From: Lachnospiraceae bacterium
Lineage (GTDB): Bacteria; Bacillota; Clostridia; Lachnospirales; Lachnospiraceae
Assembly: GCA_017517305.1 (NCBI GenBank)
Contig: JAFWZV010000009.1
Span: 1-64,000 of the forward strand
Reading direction: 5' to 3'
Length of the DNA stretch: 64,000 nucleotides
Within the stretch, counting starts at the first letter, position 1; each line of letters opens with the position of its first letter. Positions 1-7,571 of this stretch are shown here, piece after piece. The notes below the pieces were generated by a model. The model searched no databases. It saw nothing but the letters and a program-made list of their open reading frames with translations, and had not been told where the DNA came from. A program made the translations under genes and the position numbers.

Positions 1-33
1 TAAAAATATTTTTTAATTTTTTCAAAAAAACAC

Positions 34-62
34 TTGCATTTATATTTATCTTTTGCTATACT
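34..62 (+). promoter_or_regulatory. Sigma-A-type promoter for tRNA-Glu
   Basis: The -35 is TTGCAT at 34-39 and the -10 is TATACT at 57-62, separated by 17 bp. Transcription would start near 69, about 11 bases before the tRNA. Upstream DNA is A/T-rich, as is common for stable-RNA promoters. Sequence-based inference. Confidence 0.7.
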
Positions 63-79
63 AACAAAGGTCGAGATAA

Positions 80-151
80 GGTCCGTTGGTCAAGCGGCTA
101 AGACGTCGCCCTCTCACGGCGAAAACAGGGGTTCGATTCCCCTACGGACTG
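80..151 (+). tRNA. tRNA-Glu (anticodon CTC)
   Basis: The sequence folds as a cloverleaf. The acceptor arms GGTCCGT (80-86) and ACGGACT (144-150) pair with one G-T wobble. The anticodon stem TCGCC/GGCGA encloses loop CTCTCAC at 111-117, giving anticodon CTC at 113-115. The T loop TTCGATT is flanked by AGGGG/CCCCT. Position 151 is the discriminator base and no CCA is encoded, so CCA must be added enzymatically. The overall sequence resembles Firmicutes tRNA-Glu. Confidence 0.95.
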
Positions 152-154
152 CTT

Positions 155-192
155 AAAATCCTTGAAATCAGTGGGTTTCAGGGATTTTTTTT
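155..192 (+). terminator. Rho-independent terminator after tRNA-Glu
   Basis: An inverted repeat of about 13 bp, AAATCCTTGAAAT pairing with GTTTCAGGGATTT, is followed by a run of eight T residues ending at 192. It lies immediately after the tRNA and should release its transcript. Confidence 0.85.
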
Positions 193-280
193 GGTTAACT
201 AAACCGCAAACTTAACCGCATTAGTAATCTGCTCCATATATCAAGTCAATTGTAACCTATTCTCACATATTCCGCAAATT

Positions 281-310
281 AAAATGGACGAATTTTCATC
301 CGTCCATATT
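281..310 (-). terminator. Probable terminator after mtaB
   Basis: The stem ATGGACG/CGTCCAT (284-290 and 301-307) lies just beyond the mtaB stop codon. On the minus strand it is followed by TTTTAATTT. T residues also follow on the plus strand, so it may work in both directions. The rest of the 193-312 gap shows nothing recognisable. Confidence 0.55.
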
Positions 311-312
311 TT

Positions 313-1605
313 TTAATACTCTATCTCTATAATATTGTTTATATTATTCACACAAAATTCCTCATCATTAAGTCTTCTCACATGAATATACCTATCAGTA
401 TGTCCTTTAATATAACATCCTGAATCATCCTTGTCATATTCTTCAACTAAAATCTCCAGTTTCTCACCTCTAAAGCTTTCCTCATATTCCGACTTATGCT
501 TTGCAGCCATTTCAAGAAGAATATCACTTCTTACATCCTTTATATGATCAGAAACCTGTCCCTGCATAGTTGCCGCCACTGTTCCATTCCTTATAGAATA
601 TTTAAAGATATGCATCTCATAAAGTTTAAGGGTCTCTAAATTAGCTTTGGTAACCTCAAACTCTTCGTCGGTCTCTCCCGGAAAGCCAACTATTACATCA
701 GTGGTAATGGCTGGTCTGTCATAATAGCTTCTTATAAGCTTACATTTTTCCATATACTCTTCAATAGTATACTTCCTATTCATCCTCTTAAGAGTCTCAT
801 TACAGGCACTTTGAAGGGACAAATGAAAATGCGGACAAATCTTCTTATTGTTACATATGCCTTCTAAAAATCCCCTTGTAATAATTCTTGGTTCCAAGGA
901 ACCCATTCGAATTCTCTCTATACCATCAATAAGAGAAACCTTCTGTAATAATCCAAGAAGCTCAGTTCCATCCTCATCCTTATAAGAGGATAAATTAATT
1001 CCAGTAATAACAACCTCTTTAAGGCCTCTCTTGGCAAGACCACGTATTTCAGCAATTACATCCGAGAGCTTTCTGCTTCTTATTCTGCCTCTGGTATATG
1101 GAATGATACAATAGGAACAGAAATTGTTACATCCATCCTGAACCTTAACATAAGCTCTAGTATGTTCCTCTGGTTTAATAAGAGTCATTTCCTCATACTC
1201 ATGGGTCTTATTAATATCGATATAGTTATCCTGAACATCTTTTACCTGAAAATACTCCTCAAGTATTCTAACTATATCCTTTTTTCTATTATTGCCAACA
1301 ACTATATCTATCTGGTTATCTGACTCTAAGCCTTCTTTATCTGCCTGAACATAACAACCAGCAGCTACTATAACTGCATTAGGATTAAGCTTTTTAGCTC
1401 TGTGAATGATTTGTCTGGACTTTCTCTCAGCCATATTAGTCACTGAACAGGTATTTATTATACAGATATCCGCAGCTTCATTAAAGCCCACTAGCCTTGC
1501 TCCCTTTGACTTTAATTCATCTGCCATACTGTCAGATTCATATTGATTAACCTTGCAGCCCAATGTATAAATATTGAATTTTTTGTCCATAATCTTAACA
1601 AACAT
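313..1605 (-). CDS. mtaB: tRNA t6A37 methylthiotransferase MtaB
   Basis: Radical-SAM enzyme predicted to add a methylthio group to t6A37 in ANN-decoding tRNAs (product ms2t6A). The N-terminal UPF0004 domain carries three conserved Cys in TLGCKVNQ, CIINTCSVTN and AAGCYVQ for one Fe-S cluster. The radical-SAM CxxxCxxC motif is in DGCNNFCSYC, followed by IIPYTRGR at about residues 158-175, and a TRAM-like domain closes the protein. The 430-residue length is normal for the MtaB (YqeV) branch of the MiaB family. The first ATG has GGGAG upstream; a second Met at codon 6 lacks a ribosome site. It stands alone, divergent from the HPr-like gene. MtaB is preferred to MiaB because of the TLGCKVNQYES start. 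Confidence 0.9.
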   Translation of the reverse strand: MFVKIMDKKFNIYTLGCKVNQYESDSMADELKSKGARLVGFNEAADICIINTCSVTNMAERKSRQIIHRAKKLNPNAVIVAAGCYVQADKEGLESDNQIDIVVGNNRKKDIVRILEEYFQVKDVQDNYIDINKTHEYEEMTLIKPEEHTRAYVKVQDGCNNFCSYCIIPYTRGRIRSRKLSDVIAEIRGLAKRGLKEVVITGINLSSYKDEDGTELLGLLQKVSLIDGIERIRMGSLEPRIITRGFLEGICNNKKICPHFHLSLQSACNETLKRMNRKYTIEEYMEKCKLIRSYYDRPAITTDVIVGFPGETDEEFEVTKANLETLKLYEMHIFKYSIRNGTVAATMQGQVSDHIKDVRSDILLEMAAKHKSEYEESFRGEKLEILVEEYDKDDSGCYIKGHTDRYIHVRRLNDEEFCVNNINNIIEIEY

Positions 1606-1630
1606 TTTACTAAAAATCTCCCGCTTAATA

Positions 1631-1659
1631 TTGACTTTTAATGCCTAAACTTATATTAT
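1631..1659 (+). promoter_or_regulatory. Candidate sigma-A promoter for the HPr-like gene
   Basis: TTGACT at 1631-1636 and TATTAT at 1654-1659 are spaced by 17 bp. They lie in the 97-bp divergent gap between mtaB and the HPr-like gene, about 44 bp before its start codon. Confidence 0.55.
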
Positions 1660-1702
1660 AGTATCATACATAAATACGAAATGTAAACAAGGAGGTTTTG
1701 GG

Positions 1703-1936
1703 ATGTTAGCAGTTAAGATTTCTCTCAATTCAATTGATAAGGTAAAAAGTTTCGTTAATGATATAAGTGGATTCAACGCTGAATTCGACTTGGTTTCTGG
1801 TAGATATGTTATCGACGCAAAGTCTATTATGGGTATCTTCAGCTTAGATATTTCTAAGCCAATTGACTTGAATATCCACACTGAAACTGAAACTGAGGAT
1901 ATTATGGCAGCTATTAAGCCTTATCTTGCAGAGTAA
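1703..1936 (+). CDS. HPr-like domain protein lacking the active-site histidine
   Basis: A 77-residue stand-alone HPr-fold protein. The C-terminal half keeps the HPr hallmark around the regulatory Ser, AKSIMGIFSLDI, matching KSIMGVMSLG of Bacillus HPr. The segment that should read G-[IL]-H-A-R-P is replaced by S-I-D-K-V-K, so the phosphoryl-accepting His is absent. It therefore cannot carry phosphate from PTS enzyme I in the usual way. By analogy with Crh, which also lacks the His, it may act in regulation through the Ser, but this is inference. The start is well supported by AAGGAGG about 7 bases upstream. It is monocistronic, with its own promoter and a strong terminator. Confidence 0.75.
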   Translation: MLAVKISLNSIDKVKSFVNDISGFNAEFDLVSGRYVIDAKSIMGIFSLDISKPIDLNIHTETETEDIMAAIKPYLAE

Positions 1937-1951
1937 TTACAGCTTTACCAA

Positions 1952-1990
1952 AACAAAAAGAGCCACTTGAAAGTGGCTCTTTTTTGTTTT
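1952..1990. terminator. Bidirectional terminator between the HPr-like and acetyltransferase genes
   Basis: The stem AGAGCCACTT/AAGTGGCTCT (1960-1980) is flanked by A-rich sequence on the left and T-rich sequence on the right. It can therefore end transcription from both convergent sides, the HPr-like gene and the GNAT gene. Confidence 0.85.
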
Positions 1991-1996
1991 GAAATT

Positions 1997-2416
1997 TTAT
2001 CTTAAATACTGTATCATGCCAGGTCCCAAAGCATCTGTAGGTCTGGCAATAAAATTGTGTTTCTCGTAAAAGGGTTCTCTACCCTTTGCACACATAAGGC
2101 AAAGCATCATAGTTGTATCTTCCTCTTTGATTGACTTAACAAAGTTAACCAATGCATCAATTATCATAGATCCAACACCTTTCCCCTGCGCCTCAGGTAT
2201 GACTACCAGATCCTGAATGTAACATATAACTGCTCCATCACCTACTATACGTCCCATACCAAGAATATAACCACTCTCATCAACTGCCTTCACATTATAT
2301 AGGCAGTTTTCCAAAGCAAGCTGGGCTTGTCTATCACTTAAGGTTACCCAACCCACCTGCTCTCTAAGATATAAATATTCATCAACTGTAATAGAATTCT
2401 CAACTAATGTAACCAA
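1997..2416 (-). CDS. GNAT family N-acetyltransferase
   Basis: A 139-residue protein with the GNAT acetyl-CoA-binding motif A near its centre. The strand IQDLVVIPEAQGKGVG carries the Q-x-x-G-x-G pyrophosphate loop and is followed by helix SMIIDALVNF. Motif B-like YEKHNFIAR lies near the C terminus. The substrate cannot be told from sequence; small-molecule or protein N-acetylation are both possible. The ORF opens with TTG at 2416 and only a weak AGG upstream, so the start is uncertain. It lies 28 bp behind hisF on the same strand and is probably the last gene of that operon. Confidence 0.8.
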   Translation of the reverse strand: MVTLVENSITVDEYLYLREQVGWVTLSDRQAQLALENCLYNVKAVDESGYILGMGRIVGDGAVICYIQDLVVIPEAQGKGVGSMIIDALVNFVKSIKEEDTTMMLCLMCAKGREPFYEKHNFIARPTDALGPGMIQYLR

Positions 2417-2444
2417 AACTATATACCTATACTTTCCTTTAATT

Positions 2445-3206
2445 CTACACTCTCATGGAAAGTCCTTTATCTGCTAAATATCTTTTTAAATCCATTATCT
2501 CAAGCTCCTTATAATGGAATAATGATGCTGCCAAGGCTGCATCTGCCTTACCTGTAGTTAAGGCATCATAAAAATGGTCCTTAGTACCTGCTCCACCTGA
2601 AGCAATTACAGGAATGGAAACATTCTCAGCTATCAGTCTTGTTAACTCCACATCATAGCCTGCCTTAGTGCCGTCGCAATCCATACTAGTAAGCAGAATC
2701 TCACCTGCACCTAACCTGTCAGCTTTCATAGCCCATTCTATAGCATCCAATCCAGTATCAATTCTTCCACCATTTTTAAATACATTCCAGCCAGAACCAT
2801 CTTCTCTTCTTCTGGCATCAATTGCCACAACAACGCACTGACTTCCAAACTTATCAGCAGCATCACTTATAAGCTCAGGTGTATTAATAGCTGAAGAATT
2901 AATTGATATCTTATCAGCTCCCTCGCGCAAAATGGTTCTAAAATCTTCTACTGTTCTAATACCTCCACCTACAGTAAATGGAATAAAAACTGTCTCCGCG
3001 ACCTTTCTAACCATATCCACTACAATATTTCTAGAATCAGAGGATGCTGTAATATCTAGGAACACCAGCTCATCCGCCCCTGCTTTATCGTAGGCTGCTG
3101 CAACTGCTACTGGATCTCCCGCATCCTTTAAGTTGACAAAATTAATACCTTTCACCACTCGTCCATTATTTACATCAAGACAAGGAATTATTCTCTTAGT
3201 ATGCAT
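2445..3206 (-). CDS. hisF: Imidazole glycerol phosphate synthase, cyclase subunit HisF
   Basis: The cyclase subunit of IGP synthase, converting PRFAR plus ammonia from HisH to imidazole glycerol phosphate and AICAR in histidine synthesis. It is a 253-residue (beta-alpha)8 barrel with the catalytic Asp pair visible: the first in IIPCLDV near residue 11 and the second in VVAIDARR near residue 130. Phosphate-binding loops VGGGIR and ASGGAG are present. The ATG has AAGGAG upstream. HisH lies 91 bp upstream on the same strand, matching the heterodimer. No other his gene is visible in this window. Confidence 0.95.
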   Translation of the reverse strand: MHTKRIIPCLDVNNGRVVKGINFVNLKDAGDPVAVAAAYDKAGADELVFLDITASSDSRNIVVDMVRKVAETVFIPFTVGGGIRTVEDFRTILREGADKISINSSAINTPELISDAADKFGSQCVVVAIDARRREDGSGWNVFKNGGRIDTGLDAIEWAMKADRLGAGEILLTSMDCDGTKAGYDVELTRLIAENVSIPVIASGGAGTKDHFYDALTTGKADAALAASLFHYKELEIMDLKRYLADKGLSMRV

Positions 3207-3268
3207 ATATTACTCCTTACAAATATGTATCACAAAACATGTTCAAAATGCTTATACTTATAGCAAAA

Positions 3269-3296
3269 TAATATCCCGGTAAAAACCGGGTTATTA
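3269..3296 (-). terminator. Hairpin between hisH and hisF
   Basis: CCCGGT (3275-3280) pairs with ACCGGG (3285-3290), and flanking A/T bases extend the stem. On the minus strand it lies directly after the hisH stop codon and is followed by a T-rich stretch. It could be a partial terminator or an mRNA stabiliser between the two genes. Confidence 0.5.
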
Positions 3297-3297
3297 C

Positions 3298-3903
3298 TTA
3301 TAATTCAATAAAATTCTTAAGTATAGTAAGCCCCACTGTTGAGCTTTTCTCTGGATGGAACTGACAGGCAAACACATTATCTCTTTCCACACTAGCATGT
3401 ATAAGTGTTGAATACTCTGTGGTAGCTGCCACATCCTCAATATTCTTAGATTTTAGATAATATGAATGTACAAAATATACATAACTTTCATCAGCAATTC
3501 CCTTAAACAGCTTAGCACCTGGCGTAATCTTAAGTGAATTCCAGCCTATCTGAGGAATTTTTAAACCTGGCGCGTCAGGAATTCTAATTATCTCACCGTC
3601 CAAAATACCAAGACCTGTAGCACCTGGGCTCTCTTCACTTGTTTTATAAAGGAGCTGTAAACCTAAGCAAATTCCTAAAAATGGTTTCCCTGAATCACAC
3701 ACGTCATAGATAACATTTTCAAGCTTATACTCTCTTATCTTATCCATAGCATCCTTAAAGCATCCTACACCTGGTAGAATAACCTTACTACTATTCATAA
3801 TCACATCTCTGTCTCTGGTGATAACAGCTTCCTGCCCCAAATATTCTAGTGCTTTCTCAACACTTTTTATATTACCTGCATCATAGTCAATTATTGAAAT
3901 CAT
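3298..3903 (-). CDS. hisH: Imidazole glycerol phosphate synthase, glutaminase subunit HisH
   Basis: A class I glutamine amidotransferase that releases ammonia from glutamine for HisF. The start chosen is ATG at 3903, beginning MISIIDYDAGN, because GGGAG lies about 6 bases upstream; an in-frame upstream start at 3933 would overlap the preceding gene. About 201 residues, normal for HisH. The nucleophile Cys is in GICLGLQLL, the oxyanion region in LPGVGCF, and the catalytic His-x-Glu in CQFHPEKSS. The start falls 1 base after the stop of the upstream acidic membrane protein, which suggests translational coupling. Confidence 0.93.
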   Translation of the reverse strand: MISIIDYDAGNIKSVEKALEYLGQEAVITRDRDVIMNSSKVILPGVGCFKDAMDKIREYKLENVIYDVCDSGKPFLGICLGLQLLYKTSEESPGATGLGILDGEIIRIPDAPGLKIPQIGWNSLKITPGAKLFKGIADESYVYFVHSYYLKSKNIEDVAATTEYSTLIHASVERDNVFACQFHPEKSSTVGLTILKNFIEL

Positions 3904-3904
3904 C

Positions 3905-5536
3905 TTACTCTCCCGTCGGCATAAGTCCTTCACTGGCTTCTATTAGAGCATCACTATACTCAACACCTTCAAGCTTCATAAGCTCATAGGCCGCGGCTTC
4001 TGTCAAACCATATGTATTCCAAAGGGCATTTACAATCTTTTCTTTAACAGATTTAATGTCCTTGGCAATACCTAATGCCACCGCTTCCTCATAATGCTCA
4101 TCATATTTACCCAATCCTCTAAGTAAAGAATCCAAGGCCTTATCCGGTCTATTTAATGTCATATTATTCTCATAGGACTCATACAATCTTTCCACATACA
4201 TCACTGTATAAATCCTATCTCGAAGTTCTTCATCCTCTTCTTTAACCTCTACTCCGGCTACTTCCTCATAAGCTAATCTATATCTCTGTCTTTCGAAGTA
4301 GTTAGTAGCTTTCTTAATAACCTGAGAATAATTAAATCCTTTAGCACCGAGTACAACTAAAAAACCAAGTGCTATAAAGGCCGCAAAAACTAAAATAACT
4401 ACTGGCGTCGGCACTGTCTTTTGTCCCTTCTCTGCCTCTAGCTCTGCAATAAGCTCCGCTTCCTTTAATCTTTTCTTTTCTGCCTTTTCGCTTTGCTTCT
4501 TTGCATTATCTTCATTCTTTTGCTGAAGTTTTTCCTGTTTTAAAGCTTTCTTAGCTTCACTATCTTCCTTTTGTTTAGCCTTCTTTGCTTCCTTCTCAGC
4601 TTTTTTTATCTCAAAAAGTCTTTCCTCTTCCTCGTCATCCTCATCTGGAGCACCAAACAAAATCTCTTGTATAGATTTCTTCTCTTTTGTTCCTTTTTCT
4701 TTTGACCCTGATTTGTTCTTTTTGCCTTTTTTGTTTGAAGGCTTCTCACTTATATCCTCTATGTCAGACAAAGCACTATCATCAAAGCTACTTACCATTG
4801 TAGCCTGCAAAAGCTGATCTAAATCTGATTCTCCAGACACATAGTTATCTGTTGCTACGCCCTCTGTCTCATCTATACCAAGGGCAGAAAAAAGATCATC
4901 CAAATCCATATTCTCAATATCATTTGAATCATCTCCACCTGATTGAGAAAACATATCCGCAAAATCATCAGCAAAGCCTGTGGCATCATTAGAGTTGTCA
5001 GTTTCTGATGCCTCCTTCTCATCTCCTTCAAGCTGTGAGAATAAACTGTCTATATCTTCTGGATTAAGAAAACCATTATCTGACTGAGAGGTGGTAGCTG
5101 TTGGTATATCTGGTTCTTCTGAAACCTCTTCAAGAAGAGAATCCAAATCCATCTCAGATATAGCCTCATCTGCTGACATGTCACTTTCATCCACATCATC
5201 AGTATCAAACTCTTCGATAGCATCTATACCAGCCAACATATCATCAGCATTAAACTCTTCCTTTTCAGGTATATATTCTGATGAAATTTTACTATTCTTG
5301 GAATTCAAATTAGTAACATCTAAATCATCAAAATCCACATCATCTAAATCATCAAAATCTAATTCATCCAGAGAAAGATCATCTAAGCTATCAAGCTCGT
5401 CCAAGGAAATATCATCTAAATCTGCAAAATCTATATCTACGCCTGAATCCTTATCAACTGTTTTATCAAAGCTATTCTTTTTTTGATTGTCGGTTGAAAC
5501 CCCTTTTAAAAGGTCATCAAGATAGTTCTCGTCCAT
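3905..5536 (-). CDS. Acidic single-pass membrane protein with a C-terminal helical domain, function unknown
   Basis: Not recognised as a named family. The 543 residues fall into four parts. Residues 1 to about 260 are extremely acidic and Ser-rich, with repeated L-D-D-L / S-L-D-E-L units. About 265-375 is a Lys/Glu-rich, probably coiled-coil stretch. One transmembrane helix (PVVILVFAAFIALGFLVVLG) sits near 377-400. The last roughly 140 residues are helical and resemble tandem tetratricopeptide-like hairpins (FERQRYRLAYEEVAGV, DKALDSLLRGLGKY). With no signal peptide, the acidic part should be cytoplasmic and the helical part outside. The start has GGAGG seven bases upstream. It is first in a group with hisH, hisF and the GNAT gene. 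Confidence 0.6.
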   Translation of the reverse strand: MDENYLDDLLKGVSTDNQKKNSFDKTVDKDSGVDIDFADLDDISLDELDSLDDLSLDELDFDDLDDVDFDDLDVTNLNSKNSKISSEYIPEKEEFNADDMLAGIDAIEEFDTDDVDESDMSADEAISEMDLDSLLEEVSEEPDIPTATTSQSDNGFLNPEDIDSLFSQLEGDEKEASETDNSNDATGFADDFADMFSQSGGDDSNDIENMDLDDLFSALGIDETEGVATDNYVSGESDLDQLLQATMVSSFDDSALSDIEDISEKPSNKKGKKNKSGSKEKGTKEKKSIQEILFGAPDEDDEEEERLFEIKKAEKEAKKAKQKEDSEAKKALKQEKLQQKNEDNAKKQSEKAEKKRLKEAELIAELEAEKGQKTVPTPVVILVFAAFIALGFLVVLGAKGFNYSQVIKKATNYFERQRYRLAYEEVAGVEVKEEDEELRDRIYTVMYVERLYESYENNMTLNRPDKALDSLLRGLGKYDEHYEEAVALGIAKDIKSVKEKIVNALWNTYGLTEAAAYELMKLEGVEYSDALIEASEGLMPTGE

Positions 5537-5704
5537 ACTTCCTCCATACTAATCAAAAATCATTACACAATTACCATAATAATATCATATAACACACCAA
5601 TAAACAAGAAATTGTTTGTTGCCTTGTGATGATATATATTGATTTTTTTATATATTTAGTATATTATAATTTTGTTATAGGAATTTTGGTGGGAGGTGAA
5701 TAAT

Positions 5705-5905
5705 TTGAAGCAAACATTTTACTTAGAGTTTTACGGAAAGCAGCTTGATCAGGCTGAATTAGTAAAGGCAGCTAAGGCAATCTGGACTAAGTCAGGCAAG
5801 AAGGTTTCAGAGTTAACTTCTCTTAACCTTTATGTTAAGCCAGAAGAGAATATGGTATATTACGTATTTAACGAGGATGAGACAGGAAGCTTTTCAATTG
5901 ACTAA
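5705..5905 (+). CDS. Small DUF6465-like protein
   Basis: A 66-residue protein resembling small Lachnospiraceae proteins annotated DUF6465, recalled by their layout rather than searched. Recognisable parts are TFYLEFYGKQ, a short helix KAAKAIWTKSGKKVSEL, and LNLYVKPEENMVYYVFN. Its role is unknown. The start is taken as TTG at 5705 because GGGAGGTGA (5691-5699) sits six bases before it; a GTG at 5696 lies inside that ribosome-binding site and is unlikely. The gene is monocistronic and followed by a strong terminator, and its codon use is smooth, as in well-expressed genes. Confidence 0.7.
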   Translation: MKQTFYLEFYGKQLDQAELVKAAKAIWTKSGKKVSELTSLNLYVKPEENMVYYVFNEDETGSFSID

Positions 5906-5914
5906 TTTATAACA

Positions 5915-5948
5915 AAAATAAGCCTACCATACAGGTAGGCTTATTTTT
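5915..5948. terminator. Bidirectional terminator
   Basis: AAAATAAGCCTACC pairs with GGTAGGCTTATTTT across a short loop. A and T tracts on either side make it suitable for both the plus-strand small gene and the convergent minus-strand gene at 5952. Confidence 0.85.
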
Positions 5949-5951
5949 TAT

Positions 5952-6548
5952 CTAAAAATCATCATAGTAATCATCGTAATCATCATAATCACCATTTGCA
6001 TAATTCTTAGTATAATTCACATTGTTTGCTCTCTTAACCTTTGGCTGAGGTCTACTGCTTTCCTTCTTCTTGCTCTGCTTCTTCTTCACTGACTTTTGTT
6101 CCTTCTCAAGTCTAAGCTGAACCTTGTTCTTGTCAGGAATTGCAACAGATGGCTTACTCTCCTTAGGTCTAGAAGGTTTGCTTCTTCTGCTATTATCCTC
6201 GTCGTCTTCATCCTTACCACTAAAACGTGGCTGACTACTATATCCCTTATTCTTATCGTAGTAGTCTGACTTTACTGGACGGCCACCCTCATTTCTATTA
6301 TATTTTGGCTTATTATCCTGTCTCTGATATCCGCCTTGTCTGTCTCCTTTATCAGTTCTTGGAGGTCTGTCACCTCTGTCAGGCCTATCGCCTCGTTCAG
6401 ATCTGTCAGGTCTATCGCCTCTATCAAATCTTCTTCCTTCGCCCTTTTCACGCTTGTTCTCGTTCCTAAAGGTTCTAGTATAGCTACTCTTCTGTCCGCT
6501 ACCTTTGTTCATGTTGGAACCGCCTTCATTAGTTTCCTGGGTTGCCAC
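5952..6548 (-). CDS. Basic low-complexity Arg/Gly/Asp-rich protein, function unknown
   Basis: About 198 residues with no globular domain recognised. The N-terminal third repeats R-G-D-R-P / D-R-P-D-R units, the middle is Lys/Arg/Ser-rich with a short helix (KVQLRLEKEQKSVKKK), and the C terminus ends in an acidic Tyr-Asp tail (DYDDYDDYYDDF). RG-rich disordered regions often bind RNA, so an RNA-associated role is possible but not shown. The start chosen is GTG at 6548, with AAGGAG eight bases upstream; a TTG at 6566 lies in front of that site. A good sigma-A promoter precedes it. Confidence 0.6.
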   Translation of the reverse strand: MATQETNEGGSNMNKGSGQKSSYTRTFRNENKREKGEGRRFDRGDRPDRSERGDRPDRGDRPPRTDKGDRQGGYQRQDNKPKYNRNEGGRPVKSDYYDKNKGYSSQPRFSGKDEDDEDNSRRSKPSRPKESKPSVAIPDKNKVQLRLEKEQKSVKKKQSKKKESSRPQPKVKRANNVNYTKNYANGDYDDYDDYYDDF

Positions 6549-6590
6549 TTCAAAATCTCCTTCCAAATAAGAATAATATCTAACTATTAT

Positions 6591-6619
6591 ATTTTATTTT
6601 AGGATAAGATTTTCGTCAA
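6591..6619 (-). promoter_or_regulatory. Candidate sigma-A promoter for the basic low-complexity gene
   Basis: Read on the minus strand, TTGACG (6619-6614) and TAAAAT (6596-6591) are separated by 17 bp. The start codon lies about 40 bases further on. Confidence 0.6.
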
Positions 6620-6674
6620 CAAAAATTTGTAAATTTTGTGAACTTTTTTGCCTATTATTATGCAATTTACATAT

Positions 6675-7469
6675 CTATGCGTGCATTTTATATTCTATTC
6701 TAAGCTTATCTGCTATTAATGCAATAAACTCTGAGTTGGTAGGTTTACCCTTTCCTGCACTTACAGTATAACCAAACATATTTTCAATCACATCAATTTT
6801 ACCTCTTCCCCAAGCCACCTCAATAGCATGTCGTATTGCTCTTTCTACACTGCTAGAAGTAGTTTTATACTTTTTGGCAATACTTGGGTATAAAAGCTTT
6901 GTAATATAGTTAAGCATATTAATATCCTTAATGGACATAATAATACCCTCTCGTATATATTGATAACCCTTAATATGAGCTGGAATTCCTATCTCTCTTA
7001 TTATTTCTGTAACATCATTTTCAATATTCTTTTCCTGTGGCTCATAAGTTACTATTTCAAGCTCAGAATCCATATTTTTTTCTTCCTTAGATGCTAGCTG
7101 AAGTATTCTTTTCTTCAATATATCCGGACTATAAGGCTTCATAATATAGTAATCCGCGCCTAAGCTAAACGCCATATTTATAATTCTTGGCGAACCTACT
7201 GTAGATAAAAATATAATTCTAACATCATCTAATTCTTCATTAGATCTAATCTGTTCTACAATTTCTATACCATCTACATTTGAAATAAACACATCCAAAA
7301 GCAACACATCCGGCTTATACTCACACACCAAGCCATACACATCCTCCCCATCCTTTGTGCTATGTATCACTTCTAACTTATCTTCAGCATCCCCATGTCC
7401 CACAAGCTGCTTTGCAATACTTTCGCAATCTCCATCAGCTATAAGAATCTTGATACTTTCTTTATTCAT
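6675..7469 (-). CDS. spo0A: Sporulation response regulator Spo0A (canonical copy)
   Basis: Master regulator of sporulation entry; once phosphorylated it binds 0A boxes (TGTCGAA). The receiver domain (about 1-120) keeps the acidic residues D12 and D14, phosphoacceptor D59 in LLLDVF, switch residue S89 and K111 in IMKPYS. The C-terminal Spo0A DNA-binding domain (about 150-264) has the characteristic [13 protein letters not shown] and [19 protein letters not shown] segments and ends [14 protein letters not shown]. The 264-residue length is typical. The ATG has AAGGAG upstream. A second spo0A-like gene lies 102 bp upstream on the same strand; a TTGACA at 7544-7539 in that gap could give it a separate promoter. 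Confidence 0.95.
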   Translation of the reverse strand: MNKESIKILIADGDCESIAKQLVGHGDAEDKLEVIHSTKDGEDVYGLVCEYKPDVLLLDVFISNVDGIEIVEQIRSNEELDDVRIIFLSTVGSPRIINMAFSLGADYYIMKPYSPDILKKRILQLASKEEKNMDSELEIVTYEPQEKNIENDVTEIIREIGIPAHIKGYQYIREGIIMSIKDINMLNYITKLLYPSIAKKYKTTSSSVERAIRHAIEVAWGRGKIDVIENMFGYTVSAGKGKPTNSEFIALIADKLRIEYKMHA

Positions 7470-7571
7470 ATTATCTCCTTACCTTTTCAATTAACTTCTT
7501 ATTGCCCATTCAAATTAACACATACTGTTGGATTAATTTGTCAAATTATGCATTATATTAAAACAATTATT

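Noticed and set aside
5091..5486. Plus-strand open frame of 131 codons rich in Ser
   Set aside because: It is the antisense shadow of the acidic Asp/Glu-rich repeat region of the minus-strand gene. It has no ribosome site and an artificial Ser/Lys composition.
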